Shown here: positions 27,038 through 35,911 of the stretch, piece by piece | How the letters are laid out: every line of letters begins with the position of its first letter | Numbering within the stretch: the stretch's first letter is position 1 | Assembly: GCF_001591145.1 (NCBI RefSeq) | Contig: NZ_BCUF01000010.1 | Coordinates: 1 to 64,000, forward strand | Direction of reading: 5' to 3' | DNA length: 64,000 nt | Source: Vibrio harveyi NBRC 15634 = ATCC 14126 = KCTC 12724 | GTDB taxonomy: Bacteria; Pseudomonadota; Gammaproteobacteria; Enterobacterales; Vibrionaceae | Program-made: the position numbers and the translations under genes | Notes under the pieces: generated by a model | Database searches by the model: none | Told to the model about the DNA's origin: nothing | The model's input: the letters and a program-made list of their open reading frames with translations, nothing else

Positions 27038-28122
27038 AGCTCGACGTACCTTTTCTTCGTGTAATCAACAACAAAGGCACCTTTGATATCCATATTTTCA
27101 AGAAATTTCTTTGCGTCATTGATATCACTGAACTCACCAATGCAGTAACGCTTCCATAAGCCGTGCGTGTAGGAATACACACTTCCATAATTGCCTTTCA
27201 GATAGTTTAAGTAATCCGAAGGAATCACCTTATAGGTTGCCAAAACTTGAATTCGGTAAATTGAAGGTGCTTTAGGGCGTAAGTTTTTTGGATCTAGAAC
27301 TGAGCGTGCTACGTACTTTGGTTTCAAATCGACTGATTTCGTTTCCATTTCCATATTTTTCTTTTCCTTTACTTTAGCGACCTGCTTTGGTTGAACTGTT
27401 TTCGTTACTTTTTTAGGAAGCGGTTTAACGCTCTGCATGAGTTTTTTCAGTTTGACTCGCGCTTCCTGTTCGCTGCTGTCGTGCTTTAACACTTCCAGTG
27501 CTACGTCAGGTCGGTGTGAGCGAGTCGAAGCTAATAGTAGATTTGAGCGGACTTTTTCATCGTTCGGATTAGCCGCAAACAAGCTGTAGAGCAGTTCCAT
27601 CGCAGGTTCCGGACGACCTTGCAACATCATCACGACGGCAATATTGTTATTCGCTTCTCGGTCCGATGCGCCGTTTTTCTTGCTGTCGTTAAAGTTGGCG
27701 ATTGCACCGTTGTAATCTTTCTTACGCGCTAAAATCTTGCCTTTTAAAAGATAATAATTACCCTTCGGACCGCCGTTTTCTAAATAGTCATCTAGATAGC
27801 GTTCACTTGCGTCATAATTACGTTTTAGATATTCCAACTTAGCTAAGATGTAAATAATCTCTGGATCTTCGAGGTCTTTCTTCTCAAGAGTATTTATGTA
27901 TAACTCGGCAGACTTTTGGTCTTTATTATCGAGGTATAAATTGATCAGTTTTATCTTATAGCTTGGAACTTCAACCAAATTTGCTTTATAAAACTCGACC
28001 AGTTGTTCAGTTTGTCCAGAATTAGTTAGTAGTTTTTCTTTGGTTACTAATTCCTGATTGATGGTTGAACAACCACTTAAAAGCAGTAAAACAAAAAGGG
28101 AAATATAGTTTTTTACATTCAT
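27034..28122 (-). CDS. tadD: TadD-like TPR lipoprotein with SPOR-like C-terminus
   Basis: This 362-residue protein has a lipobox (LLLLSGCST, Cys about 18) and TPR repeats over about residues 40-200 (YILAKLEYLKRNYDASERYLDDYL, YLLKGKILARKKDYNGAIANF). These TPRs define TadD, thought to act as a pilotin for the secretin. A Lys/Val-rich linker (about 205-270) leads to a final 75 residues with a SPOR-like pattern: YRIQVLATYK, GLWKRYCIGEFSDINDAKKFLENM. SPOR domains bind denuded peptidoglycan. That extension is longer than a usual TadD and is discussed below. Overlaps tadC by 1 bp and tadE by 4 bp. Confidence 0.85.
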   Translation of the reverse strand: MNVKNYISLFVLLLLSGCSTINQELVTKEKLLTNSGQTEQLVEFYKANLVEVPSYKIKLINLYLDNKDQKSAELYINTLEKKDLEDPEIIYILAKLEYLKRNYDASERYLDDYLENGGPKGNYYLLKGKILARKKDYNGAIANFNDSKKNGASDREANNNIAVVMMLQGRPEPAMELLYSLFAANPNDEKVRSNLLLASTRSHRPDVALEVLKHDSSEQEARVKLKKLMQSVKPLPKKVTKTVQPKQVAKVKEKKNMEMETKSVDLKPKYVARSVLDPKNLRPKAPSIYRIQVLATYKVIPSDYLNYLKGNYGSVYSYTHGLWKRYCIGEFSDINDAKKFLENMDIKGAFVVDYTKKRYVEL

Positions 28123-28988
28123 TATCCTAGCATCCTCATTATCCCTGGCGCTGCGATTAGAACAACAATAGGAACCATGATAAAAGCGATCATTGGTATG
28201 GACATTTTTGCCCCCATCTTTCCTATTTTTTCTTCCAAATCGAGCATGTTTATTTCTCGAATATCAGAAGCGAGGGAAGCTAATACCGCACCTACTGATG
28301 AGCCGTACTTCAAGCTTTGAGTAAGAGTCATGACAAAGCTTTGCGCTTCTGTGGTTGGAACCAGATCATAGAACTCAGTAAGCGCTCGATCCAAACCAAC
28401 AATTTTGGCTCGTTCTGACGTTTTTTTAACAACATAAGCCAGGTTTTCATCGACTGTTTTTAGCTCGTTCGACAGATATTCCAAGCTCGCTTCGAGCGTC
28501 ATCCCGGTATGCACACACACGTTCATTAAGTCGAGCAAGAAAGGCAGTCGACTACTGACGTGACGAACGTTCGCATTCCCTTTCGATGAAATGTACATAT
28601 CTGGCGCAATCAAACACACAAGCATCGAAAGCGAGAATGAAATAAACGCAGATGAAAACTCCATGTCTCCCTGCATGTAAGAATAACCAATAAATGCTAA
28701 GCAAAATAAAAGTGGTATAATCTTCAGCAGGTAATAAGCTTGTGCAATAAAATCACTATGAATCCCTGCTCTAACTAAGTTGTTTTTCGTTTCTTCTTTA
28801 TTAAAAGACAGGCGCGAAAGTTGTACTGCCAACTTATCCGCAAAAGGCGTCTTTTCTTGGGTTGAGTCAATGATCTTCTTTGTCGAAATATTCGCTTTGG
28901 TTTTATCAAACACTTTTAACGAGTAATACGCGACAGATAGTGAAATAAATAACCCTAATGCTAAAAAGATTAATTTTATATCGACCAC
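28122..28988 (-). CDS. tadC: TadC pilus assembly inner-membrane protein
   Basis: The 288-residue protein has a T2SSF domain (about 120-245: RLPFLLDLMNVCVHTGMTLEASLEYLS, ALTEFYDLVPTTEAQSFVMTLTQSLKYGSS) and membrane helices at about 5-22, 85-125 and 262-285. TadB and TadC form the inner-membrane platform with the TadA ATPase. It overlaps both neighbours by one base, so translation is coupled. Confidence 0.92.
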   Translation of the reverse strand: MVDIKLIFLALGLFISLSVAYYSLKVFDKTKANISTKKIIDSTQEKTPFADKLAVQLSRLSFNKEETKNNLVRAGIHSDFIAQAYYLLKIIPLLFCLAFIGYSYMQGDMEFSSAFISFSLSMLVCLIAPDMYISSKGNANVRHVSSRLPFLLDLMNVCVHTGMTLEASLEYLSNELKTVDENLAYVVKKTSERAKIVGLDRALTEFYDLVPTTEAQSFVMTLTQSLKYGSSVGAVLASLASDIREINMLDLEEKIGKMGAKMSIPMIAFIMVPIVVLIAAPGIMRMLG

Positions 28989-29902
28989 TACTTCACCCCT
29001 CTTAATATCATGTAGATAAAGAAGAATCCGATAGCTTCACTGATCAACACGTAATAGAAAATAGGCTTCCCTCCATCTTCAAACATCACGAAGTTATAAT
29101 TTTCAGGGCTGGTTACTTTCAAAATCATGATAAAGATTACCGGCAGAGCCGCGATGATTTTTGCTGAAGCACGCGCCTCTGACGTCAGTGCATTTTTCTT
29201 CTTCTCGATCGCCCTTGCTTCAAACATGATTCGGTTGATACGGTTAATGACGTCTTTTAGTTGACCACCTCGACTCAAGTTGATTCGAATCGTCGCCGCA
29301 AAGAAAAAGTACTCAACATAAGGGAACGACGCAGCACTTCGCGCCAAGACATCATCTGGGTCTTCACCGATAAGCAGGCGCTCTGACATCTTCTTGAACT
29401 CTTCGCCTACTTCATTATCAAGCTGAGTGCCCACATATTCGAACGCATGGACAATACTCTGACCCGAGGAGAGCGCACCAGAAAGAATGTTCAGCGCATC
29501 CGGGAAGTTATCCTTGAATCGCTGCGCTTGAATGCCACTAAGTTTGAGAATAAACATCACAAATAGTATTGGCTCCAATGCAAGCAACACTTTCCAATAC
29601 TCAAGCATGAAGAACCAATCGTTAACGAAGTAAACCGCTAATGAAGAGCCCGCAAAAAAGCCAATTAATTTGATTCCTGCATTAGGACTCAACAGCTTTT
29701 TCAACTGCTTAAATTTATCCTTAATCTTTTTTCGGTAGCTGATATCAAAGCTTTCTGAATCGATAACCGCTCGAGAACCAGAAACGCCCTCGAACGTATT
29801 AGATTGCTCAATGATCGATGTGATTTCTTTCTGTTTTTTCGAATGCCCAATAAACAGAAACAACGCAATTACAACCCATAGCAAAATGACAATCAGCATC
29901 AT
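28988..29902 (-). CDS. tadB: TadB pilus assembly inner-membrane protein
   Basis: The protein has 304 residues with helices at the N-terminus, near 70-115 and 245-300, and the T2SSF motif FPDALNILSGALSSGQSIVHAFEYVGTQL. It pairs with TadC as the platform of the Flp pilus machine. It overlaps the tadA stop by 4 bp. Confidence 0.92.
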   Translation of the reverse strand: MMLIVILLWVVIALFLFIGHSKKQKEITSIIEQSNTFEGVSGSRAVIDSESFDISYRKKIKDKFKQLKKLLSPNAGIKLIGFFAGSSLAVYFVNDWFFMLEYWKVLLALEPILFVMFILKLSGIQAQRFKDNFPDALNILSGALSSGQSIVHAFEYVGTQLDNEVGEEFKKMSERLLIGEDPDDVLARSAASFPYVEYFFFAATIRINLSRGGQLKDVINRINRIMFEARAIEKKKNALTSEARASAKIIAALPVIFIMILKVTSPENYNFVMFEDGGKPIFYYVLISEAIGFFFIYMILRGVK

Positions 29903-31164
29903 GAGAACAGCTCCTGCAGCGCCCCATCCAAGCCAAAGAACTTCGCACGCTCATAAATTACAGAGCGCTTAGAAAGACCTGGCGTTCGAAATTCGCCCGA
30001 GATTTTGCCTTCATCACCCATTCCGTTGTTTTCAAACCGGAAGATATCTTCCATAACAACGTTGTCACCTTCGAGACCAACAATTTCACTGATAAACAAG
30101 ATCTTACGACTACCATCATGGAGTCGTCGTACTTGGACTATCAGATCAACCGCACTCACGATGGTTCGACGAATCGCCTCAAGCGGTAGACTGGCTGTCG
30201 CCATCATTACCATACTCTCCACACGAGCAATCGCATCACGAGGGGTGTTCGCGTGAAGCGTAGACATTGAGCCATCGTGACCAGTGTTCATTGCTTGAAG
30301 CATTTCAAACGCTTCACCACCACGACACTCACCAACAATGATTCTATCTGGTCGCATACGCAGGGCGTTGATTACCAAATCTCGCGCAGTGATTTCACCC
30401 GTCCCTTCAACACTTGCTTGACGAGTTTCCAATCGAACAATGTGTGGTTGTTGCAATTGAAGTTCGGCCGCATCTTCAATGGTAACGATACGTTCACCAC
30501 TACCAATGAAACCGGACAATGCGTTCAACAAGGTTGTTTTACCTGAACCCGTACCCCCAGAGATAAGGATGTTGCACTTACAATGGCTGGCAATCGAAAG
30601 CAGCTTTGCCATTTCAACCGATAGCGCGCCAAACTGAACCAAGTTTTCTAGCTTGATTTTTTGCTCTTTGAACTTACGAATCGAAATGGATGTCCCATCG
30701 ATTGCAAGAGGCGGAATAACAATGTTTACACGACTTCCATCTTCCAAACGAGCATCACAAAGCGGTTTTGATTCATCAATTCGACGCCCCACATTTGAGG
30801 CAATACGCTTAGCAATGGTGTTGAGCTGTTTCTCGTTGACGAACTGAATTGGTGACTTTTCTACCTTACCGTTCAATTCGATAAAAATGTCTGAGGGACC
30901 ATTGATCATGATGTCCGAGATTTCATCGTTATCGACCAACGCTTGAAGGGGTCCAAGACCTTTCAACTCGTCAAGCAGTGCTTTAACCAGCTCTAAACGC
31001 TTTAAGCTACTGATTTGAAGTTGCTTCTTCTCAATAAGAATATTAACGGAGTCTTTTAGTTGGCTCTCAAGCTCCAACGGTTCAACGTCAACTAACGAGG
31101 CTGCATCTAAGGCGTCAAAGATTTCGTCCCGGATCTCGATATAAACTTCTTTCAAGTGATTCAT
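29899..31164 (-). CDS. tadA: TadA/CpaF secretion ATPase
   Basis: A 421-residue type II/IV secretion ATPase: Walker [17 protein letters not shown], Asp box [14 protein letters not shown], Walker [21 protein letters not shown] and His box [19 protein letters not shown] are all intact. The N-terminal part ([21 protein letters not shown]) is typical for CpaF. It powers polymerisation of the Flp pilin at the cytoplasmic face. It overlaps tadZ and tadB by 4 bp each. Confidence 0.95.
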   Translation of the reverse strand: MNHLKEVYIEIRDEIFDALDAASLVDVEPLELESQLKDSVNILIEKKQLQISSLKRLELVKALLDELKGLGPLQALVDNDEISDIMINGPSDIFIELNGKVEKSPIQFVNEKQLNTIAKRIASNVGRRIDESKPLCDARLEDGSRVNIVIPPLAIDGTSISIRKFKEQKIKLENLVQFGALSVEMAKLLSIASHCKCNILISGGTGSGKTTLLNALSGFIGSGERIVTIEDAAELQLQQPHIVRLETRQASVEGTGEITARDLVINALRMRPDRIIVGECRGGEAFEMLQAMNTGHDGSMSTLHANTPRDAIARVESMVMMATASLPLEAIRRTIVSAVDLIVQVRRLHDGSRKILFISEIVGLEGDNVVMEDIFRFENNGMGDEGKISGEFRTPGLSKRSVIYERAKFFGLDGALQELFS

Positions 31165-32360
31165 TTCTTAAACCACGCGAACTTTTTCTGTACTTTGACT
31201 TTTTTACCCGTCAACGAATTCACAATATTGGCAATGGCAGGTGCAAACTTAAGCTTTGCCGTATTTTGAATGCCTTGTTGAATAATGAGCTTCTCTAGAT
31301 TGGCTTCATAAGCAAAATCAATCGCGTCTTTTGCTTTGATTTTCTCTTTCGCCCCTTGAAGCGGCATCATGTAGTCCTTCTGAGATCGTGTCATCGAGAA
31401 AATCACTCGATGCTCAGACTTACCCAACTTCTTCTTGATCGAGTGGTACGCTCTTAGTGACGCCACGGAAGGTTCACAAACAATAAAAATACGGTTGTAT
31501 CGGTCACTGATGTCTTCTGCTGTCAGCTCATCAATCGCACTAAGCGGCATGGAATCAATGATAAAGTTGTATTGATCAACCAGTTCGTTAGAGATGCGAA
31601 ACAGCGAATCTACATGATCGCTCAAGCAAGCAACGTTCTTTTCTAGTGTGAGGAAGTTGAGCCTATCTTTGACAGGTTTCACGTAGCTTCCGGCAATCGC
31701 GGCATCCAGTTCAGACTGGTTCAAATCAATGCTGTTTTGCTGCGCTTTTAGCCCTTTTAAGCCTAGAAATATGTCTGAGTTAAGTGCGATGGTGTCATGC
31801 TCAACAAGCAAGGTTTTTAAGTTCGCTTGTTGACTCAAACTGTGTGAAAGAAAAGCACTGATCGTGGACACGCCCACCCCGCCTTTGCTACCAAGCATTA
31901 AGACTCGCTTGGCAATACGAGACTTCTTCTTAACTGTTGGTGAGAATGTCGCTGCACTTGACTCTTTAAGCGCCCCTAATAGACCATCGAGTTCAGGGTC
32001 CCAAAGAATGTAGTTGGCTCCCAATGACAAGACTTTATCTCGCATCAGTATTGAGTCCATGTTACTCACTACAATAAGAGAAATGCTGACGTCTAATCTT
32101 GAAGAGATCTCCGCAACTTCTGAAATCAACTCGCCACATGCTCTTAAGTCAAGAATGACATGCTTTATTTCAGCGTTAGTTTTATGCCAACTTTCGTCAT
32201 CAATATCGTCGACTTTTAAAGGTGAAGCGAAACCTTCGATTGCGTAGAGCTCGTCGATTGCTTGAAGAAAAGCCAAATCATCTGAAACAACCAGATCAAT
32301 GGTGTTGTTCTTCTTATCTTTGCTTGATGAAGTCGTTTTGAATAGGTTATCTAAATCCAT
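31161..32360 (-). CDS. tadZ: TadZ/CpaE localisation ATPase
   Basis: This 399-residue protein has an N-terminal receiver-like domain (about 20-130, without an obvious phosphoacceptor context) and a MinD/ParA-like ATPase domain with a deviant Walker A (MLGSKGGVGVSTISAFL). TadZ/CpaE marks the pole or site where the Tad machine assembles. The Walker A lysine is present, unlike in some TadZ proteins. It starts 3 bp after the CpaD-like gene. Confidence 0.9.
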   Translation of the reverse strand: MDLDNLFKTTSSSKDKKNNTIDLVVSDDLAFLQAIDELYAIEGFASPLKVDDIDDESWHKTNAEIKHVILDLRACGELISEVAEISSRLDVSISLIVVSNMDSILMRDKVLSLGANYILWDPELDGLLGALKESSAATFSPTVKKKSRIAKRVLMLGSKGGVGVSTISAFLSHSLSQQANLKTLLVEHDTIALNSDIFLGLKGLKAQQNSIDLNQSELDAAIAGSYVKPVKDRLNFLTLEKNVACLSDHVDSLFRISNELVDQYNFIIDSMPLSAIDELTAEDISDRYNRIFIVCEPSVASLRAYHSIKKKLGKSEHRVIFSMTRSQKDYMMPLQGAKEKIKAKDAIDFAYEANLEKLIIQQGIQNTAKLKFAPAIANIVNSLTGKKVKVQKKFAWFKK

Positions 32361-32363
32361 TTT

Positions 32364-32813
32364 TTACTCCGCCACAGGATTCGTCATACTCAAGCGTCTG
32401 TTGTATTCCAAGCTGCACCCAAATGGATGATGTTTAAGGGTGTTGAATGAAACAGCATCACAAGTTTGCTCTTGCATCTTGTGGTATTTCGCAACGATTT
32501 TTACGCCTTTGCTTTCGCTGTTTGCGTTTAGGGTATAACGCAACTTGTTTACGCCTTTGGCTTTGATTTCTTTCACAAAGCCATCAACAAACTGACTTTC
32601 TTTGGCGTCGTAATTGATTGCAAATGTCGACTTCGGATACTGAAGATTGATTTGATTGACGAAGTTAACCGATTTATCCATCGCCACTTCTTTGTTTGTG
32701 ACTCGAAACTCAAAGGTTTCTACAATTGTGTCTACGGTTGTTTTGTTTGGTGTTACCGATACCGAGCAACCCGAGAGTAATACAGAAACCACCAACAATA
32801 GGTTTGCCTTCAT
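32364..32813 (-). CDS. CpaD-like pilus lipoprotein
   Basis: A 149-residue protein with lipobox VLLSGCSVS (Cys about 16). The C-terminal pattern FGCSLEYNRRLSMTNPVAE matches the CpaD signature, in which a GC motif is followed by an Asn-Leu-containing segment ending in NP. Its position between the secretin and tadZ is exactly where cpaD lies in Caulobacter-type loci. CpaD is an outer-membrane lipoprotein required for secretin stability. Confidence 0.75.
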   Translation of the reverse strand: MKANLLLVVSVLLSGCSVSVTPNKTTVDTIVETFEFRVTNKEVAMDKSVNFVNQINLQYPKSTFAINYDAKESQFVDGFVKEIKAKGVNKLRYTLNANSESKGVKIVAKYHKMQEQTCDAVSFNTLKHHPFGCSLEYNRRLSMTNPVAE

Positions 32814-34156
32814 TAGTTAAAGCCTCCCGCCTTTATCGTATTTTCCAGCTCTTCGTCATCAACGTTTGAAAGATCAAGTTTCAACAAACGCTCAAGATCA
32901 CTTGTTCGTTTAAACTTCGGCAGTTTAATATCGGTTTCTTTAACAGGATCGACGAGGTTAACTGTCGCTACGATGATCAGCTCAGTCTTTCTTCTTTCAG
33001 TATTGGTTTTACTAAACAGCGCACCCAAAATCGGGATATCACCCAGGTAAGGGATTTTGGCTAGTGATTCTTGCTCTTCTGATGTCAACAGACCTGCTAG
33101 AACAAAGCTTTGACCATCTTTCAATTGTACGGTCGTTTGGGCTTTGCGAGTCCTCAAAGAAGGCACACTGATGAGTCCAGAATTCACACCATTGGTCTTA
33201 TCAATAGAGCTCACTTCCGGTAGCAGTGACAAACGAATGTTTTCAGAATCCGTTACCTTAGCCACCATAGACAGCTTTACCCCGTACTCTTTATAAGTAA
33301 CAGAGATACCATCGTTATCGCGAACTGTAATAGGGATTTCACCACCAACTAGAAAGCTTGCAGACTCACCGGAAATCACAGATAGATTTGGTTCGGCAAG
33401 CACTTGTCCAATGCTGTCATTACCACTCGCTGAAATAACCGCAACGATATCCTCAGCAGTAAAGTCCAAAATCTTATTAACGAACTGGCCAGCACCACCA
33501 ATGGACTTACCGTTTGTTTCAGCGTATGAAACCCCTAGCTCGGTCAAGAATGAACTTGAAACTTCTGCAACCGTCAGCTTTACGTTGATTTGATCTGTGG
33601 TGAGAACTTTCAGATTGTTGATGATGTCTTCAAACACATAAGTCGCTGTATAGTCGAGAGCATCGCCAGATTCTCCGTTTGCATTAGTGAGCTCAAAAGT
33701 GTTCCTTTGTTTGCTCTTTTTCAGCATTTCACCTACGTGGCGATACACCTTGTTTTTGATTTCTTCGCTGCTCACGACACCATCAATAACAACCTGCTCA
33801 CCAATATTGGTCAGCTTAATATCTTCATCGGGATATCTTGCAATAAGCGTTTGTTTTAAAAGCCTTAAGCTTTTATTTACGACCACTTCTGCGTTGTAAA
33901 TTTCGTTTCCTGCTCGGTCGTAAGCGATAATGGAAGTGGCACCACGGCCAATGCCGTAAATCACTAATTTCCCGTTTGCGATGACCTTGTAATCCGCAAT
34001 TTGAGTATCCGCGACAAACACGGTATCAATGTTGCGTTTTACATTAATCGTCTTCGCTGCACCTTTATCAAGGCTTAATAGATCCCCAGCTGACGCGGAA
34101 GCTGGGAGAAGCAAAACCAATCCCAGCGTGACTGATAATATATTTTTATTGAACAC
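32813..34156 (-). CDS. rcpA: RcpA/CpaC secretin of the Tad pilus
   Basis: The 447-residue protein has a signal peptide (cleavage near ASAG), an N-terminal pilus/BON-like region (NIDTVFVADTQIADYKVIANGKLVIYG) and a secretin domain at about 240-420 with VPSLRTRKAQTTVQLKDGQSFVLAGLL and KIPYLGDIPILGALFSK. It forms the outer-membrane pore through which the Flp fibre leaves. The gene overlaps the CpaD-like gene by 1 bp. Confidence 0.93.
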   Translation of the reverse strand: MFNKNILSVTLGLVLLLPASASAGDLLSLDKGAAKTINVKRNIDTVFVADTQIADYKVIANGKLVIYGIGRGATSIIAYDRAGNEIYNAEVVVNKSLRLLKQTLIARYPDEDIKLTNIGEQVVIDGVVSSEEIKNKVYRHVGEMLKKSKQRNTFELTNANGESGDALDYTATYVFEDIINNLKVLTTDQINVKLTVAEVSSSFLTELGVSYAETNGKSIGGAGQFVNKILDFTAEDIVAVISASGNDSIGQVLAEPNLSVISGESASFLVGGEIPITVRDNDGISVTYKEYGVKLSMVAKVTDSENIRLSLLPEVSSIDKTNGVNSGLISVPSLRTRKAQTTVQLKDGQSFVLAGLLTSEEQESLAKIPYLGDIPILGALFSKTNTERRKTELIIVATVNLVDPVKETDIKLPKFKRTSDLERLLKLDLSNVDDEELENTIKAGGFN

Positions 34157-34158
34157 CC

Positions 34159-34914
34159 TTAATTCCCTCTCAGCTGTCGAACGCCAAATCGATGCTCAAT
34201 CAAATCGCTACTTTTTACAGATAAGTATTTATGAACCATCTTTGCTGGAACCAGAGTTATGGCTCCAATTTTCTGTGCCATTTCAAGCTTAAGTACCTGT
34301 TTAACGGTCAACGCGATAATCAAGCCATATTCTTCATTTGACGAATCATCATCTTCAGAAACGTTCATCGATTGCAAAACCAAAGCCCCGTCAATGATGA
34401 CGTTGCTCGTTAAGCTATCGATATCGGAATAGCCACTTTCTAATAAATTGGATTGAGATGAGGTTGTGGCAACAAAACTGACGCGATCGCCAGGTTGAAT
34501 TGGTAGCGCTTCTACAATGCTACTGCCTTGCGACAAGTAGTAATAAGGCACTTGGTCTTTTTTAAGTGAAAGATACATGTAATCTTTTTCACCAGGATTA
34601 GAAACCAAGTCTGGTGTTAATTGCATACCTTCTTTGACGTCTTTCGCCCATAGCGCACCTGAATCAATCTTGATGCTCGCGTAAGGAACGTATGAATGCT
34701 GTTTTGCTTCCGACTCGGGAAACTCACGAATATCTATTGCATTGGCGTTAACTGGCTCAGCTTTGTTTACAACTCGATTAACGAATGCGACCTCTACAAA
34801 CACTTCATTTTCGACCACTGCCACTGGCTCAGGCTGATCAAAAAAATCGCTGACGTAGAAAAAAGCCAAAAACATAGTGATGGCAACAAATACAAAAACT
34901 AATGCTCTACTCAT
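34159..34914 (-). CDS. rcpC: RcpC/CpaB pilus assembly protein
   Basis: This 251-residue protein has one N-terminal membrane helix (ALVFVFVAITMFLAFFYVSDF) and a SAF-like region (YASIKIDSGALWAKDVKEGMQLTPDLV) followed by the CpaB C-terminal domain (VEALPIQPGDRVSFVATTSS). RcpC is periplasmic and works with the secretin, possibly in pilin modification or passage. It is the first machinery gene after flp and its terminator. Confidence 0.9.
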   Translation of the reverse strand: MSRALVFVFVAITMFLAFFYVSDFFDQPEPVAVVENEVFVEVAFVNRVVNKAEPVNANAIDIREFPESEAKQHSYVPYASIKIDSGALWAKDVKEGMQLTPDLVSNPGEKDYMYLSLKKDQVPYYYLSQGSSIVEALPIQPGDRVSFVATTSSQSNLLESGYSDIDSLTSNVIIDGALVLQSMNVSEDDDSSNEEYGLIIALTVKQVLKLEMAQKIGAITLVPAKMVHKYLSVKSSDLIEHRFGVRQLRGN

Positions 34915-34931
34915 AGAATAAAAACCTTAAA

Positions 34932-34951
34932 AGAGAGGGTTTCCCCTCTCT
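34932..34951 (-). terminator. Attenuator-type terminator after flp
   Basis: On the minus strand an 8-bp stem AGAGAGGG / CCCTCTCT with a GAAA tetraloop is followed by TTTTAAGG, between the flp stop and rcpC. A partial terminator here would keep pilin mRNA abundant relative to the machinery genes. Confidence 0.75.
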
Positions 34952-34970
34952 AAATTTATAACTGGTTAAC

Positions 34971-35225
34971 TTATCCTTGTTTACCGTCAGCTTTATTGCC
35001 AGAATTGCCAGAACCTCCAGCAGAGTTAGCACTTTCCATTGAAGTAGAAATTTTGCCCATCGCGTCATTTAGCGTTGTTTTCAAAGAGCCATCTTTAAAT
35101 ACAAACAGAATAATTGAAGACATTGCTACAGCGATGATTGCGTATTCCACTGCAGTTACACCACGTTTGTCTGACTTAAATTTGTTACGGATATTACGAA
35201 GTTTAGAATTGATGTTTAAAAGCAT
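34971..35225 (-). CDS. flp: Flp-type major pilin
   Basis: This 84-residue prepilin has a basic leader and the Flp cleavage context RG/VTAVEYAIIAVAMSSIIL, with the Glu at +5 and following Tyr that define Flp pilins. The mature part continues with the helix and FKDGSLKTTLNDAMGKISTS. The C-terminus has an extra Gly/Ser/Asn/Ala-rich tail (SANSAGGSGNSGNKADGKQG) not seen in compact Flp pilins. Start ATG at 35225 has GAGG 5 nt upstream. It is cut by TadV, encoded divergently. Confidence 0.93.
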   Translation of the reverse strand: MLLNINSKLRNIRNKFKSDKRGVTAVEYAIIAVAMSSIILFVFKDGSLKTTLNDAMGKISTSMESANSAGGSGNSGNKADGKQG

Positions 35226-35417
35226 GTTTACCTCTATTTCCTTGAATTAATCACTCATTTCGTGAACGTAGAAAATCTACCTCAATAGAAACAATCACAC
35301 CAATTAAGCTTTTTTATTCACTTATAAATAGTTGTTATAAACACATGTAATCCGTTACATAATAATTTATTATTAGGAAGCAATTGAATTCCAATCTCCC
35401 TCCATTAAAATAGTAAA

Positions 35418-35864
35418 ATGAATTATATAAAATTTATCTTTTGGCTAACTTGCCTTACCAGCGTGATGTGTATTTTTTATGGTGATATTCGCTATAGGAT
35501 TGTGAAGCATCGATTCATTTTTCTTATCAGTGTTACCTCATTAGCTAGCTTGTATTATTCTCCAGCTCCTTTTAATCAAGTTCTGGTGAGTACATGTATT
35601 TTTATTGCATTCTTTTTGCTTTGGATGATGAACGTAGTTGGAGGTGGGGATGTAAAATTAATCGGTGCACTATTTTTAGGTGTACATAGTGAATATATGT
35701 TATTAGCAATGATTGCTATTGGATTATTGGGCGGAATTCAAATTCTTTTGATGTGGATGACGGCCATTTTTCGTCAAGCTCCTCCTTTTAAAAATGGCAT
35801 TCCTTACACAATACCGATCGGTATTAGTGGACTTTTTTTCTTTTATCTATCCCTTTTTTCTTGA
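35418..35864 (+). CDS. tadV: TadV/CpaA prepilin peptidase
   Basis: The 148-residue A24 aspartic peptidase has five to six membrane helices with both catalytic Asp residues: FYGDIRYRIV (about residue 22-25) and the GxGD motif NVVGGGDVKLIGA (about residue 80). It processes Flp, TadE and TadF leaders. Usually tadV lies in the operon; here it is divergent from flp, with a 192-bp AT-rich shared promoter region. Confidence 0.92.
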   Translation: MNYIKFIFWLTCLTSVMCIFYGDIRYRIVKHRFIFLISVTSLASLYYSPAPFNQVLVSTCIFIAFFLLWMMNVVGGGDVKLIGALFLGVHSEYMLLAMIAIGLLGGIQILLMWMTAIFRQAPPFKNGIPYTIPIGISGLFFFYLSLFS

Positions 35865-35874
35865 CTATAAATAC

Positions 35875-35909
35875 AAACGCCATGCCTATTTATAATAGGC
35901 ATGGCGTTT
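35875..35909. terminator. Strong bidirectional terminator
   Basis: A 16-bp perfect stem (AAACGCCATGCCTATT / AATAGGCATGGCGTTT) with a 3-nt loop lies between the convergent tadV and LysR genes, with TTT and A-rich flanks. It ends both transcripts. Confidence 0.92.
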
Positions 35910-35911
35910 TA

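Noticed and set aside
34029..34292. Plus-strand frames across the Tad genes
   Set aside because: They are antisense to well-conserved tad genes and have no start signals.
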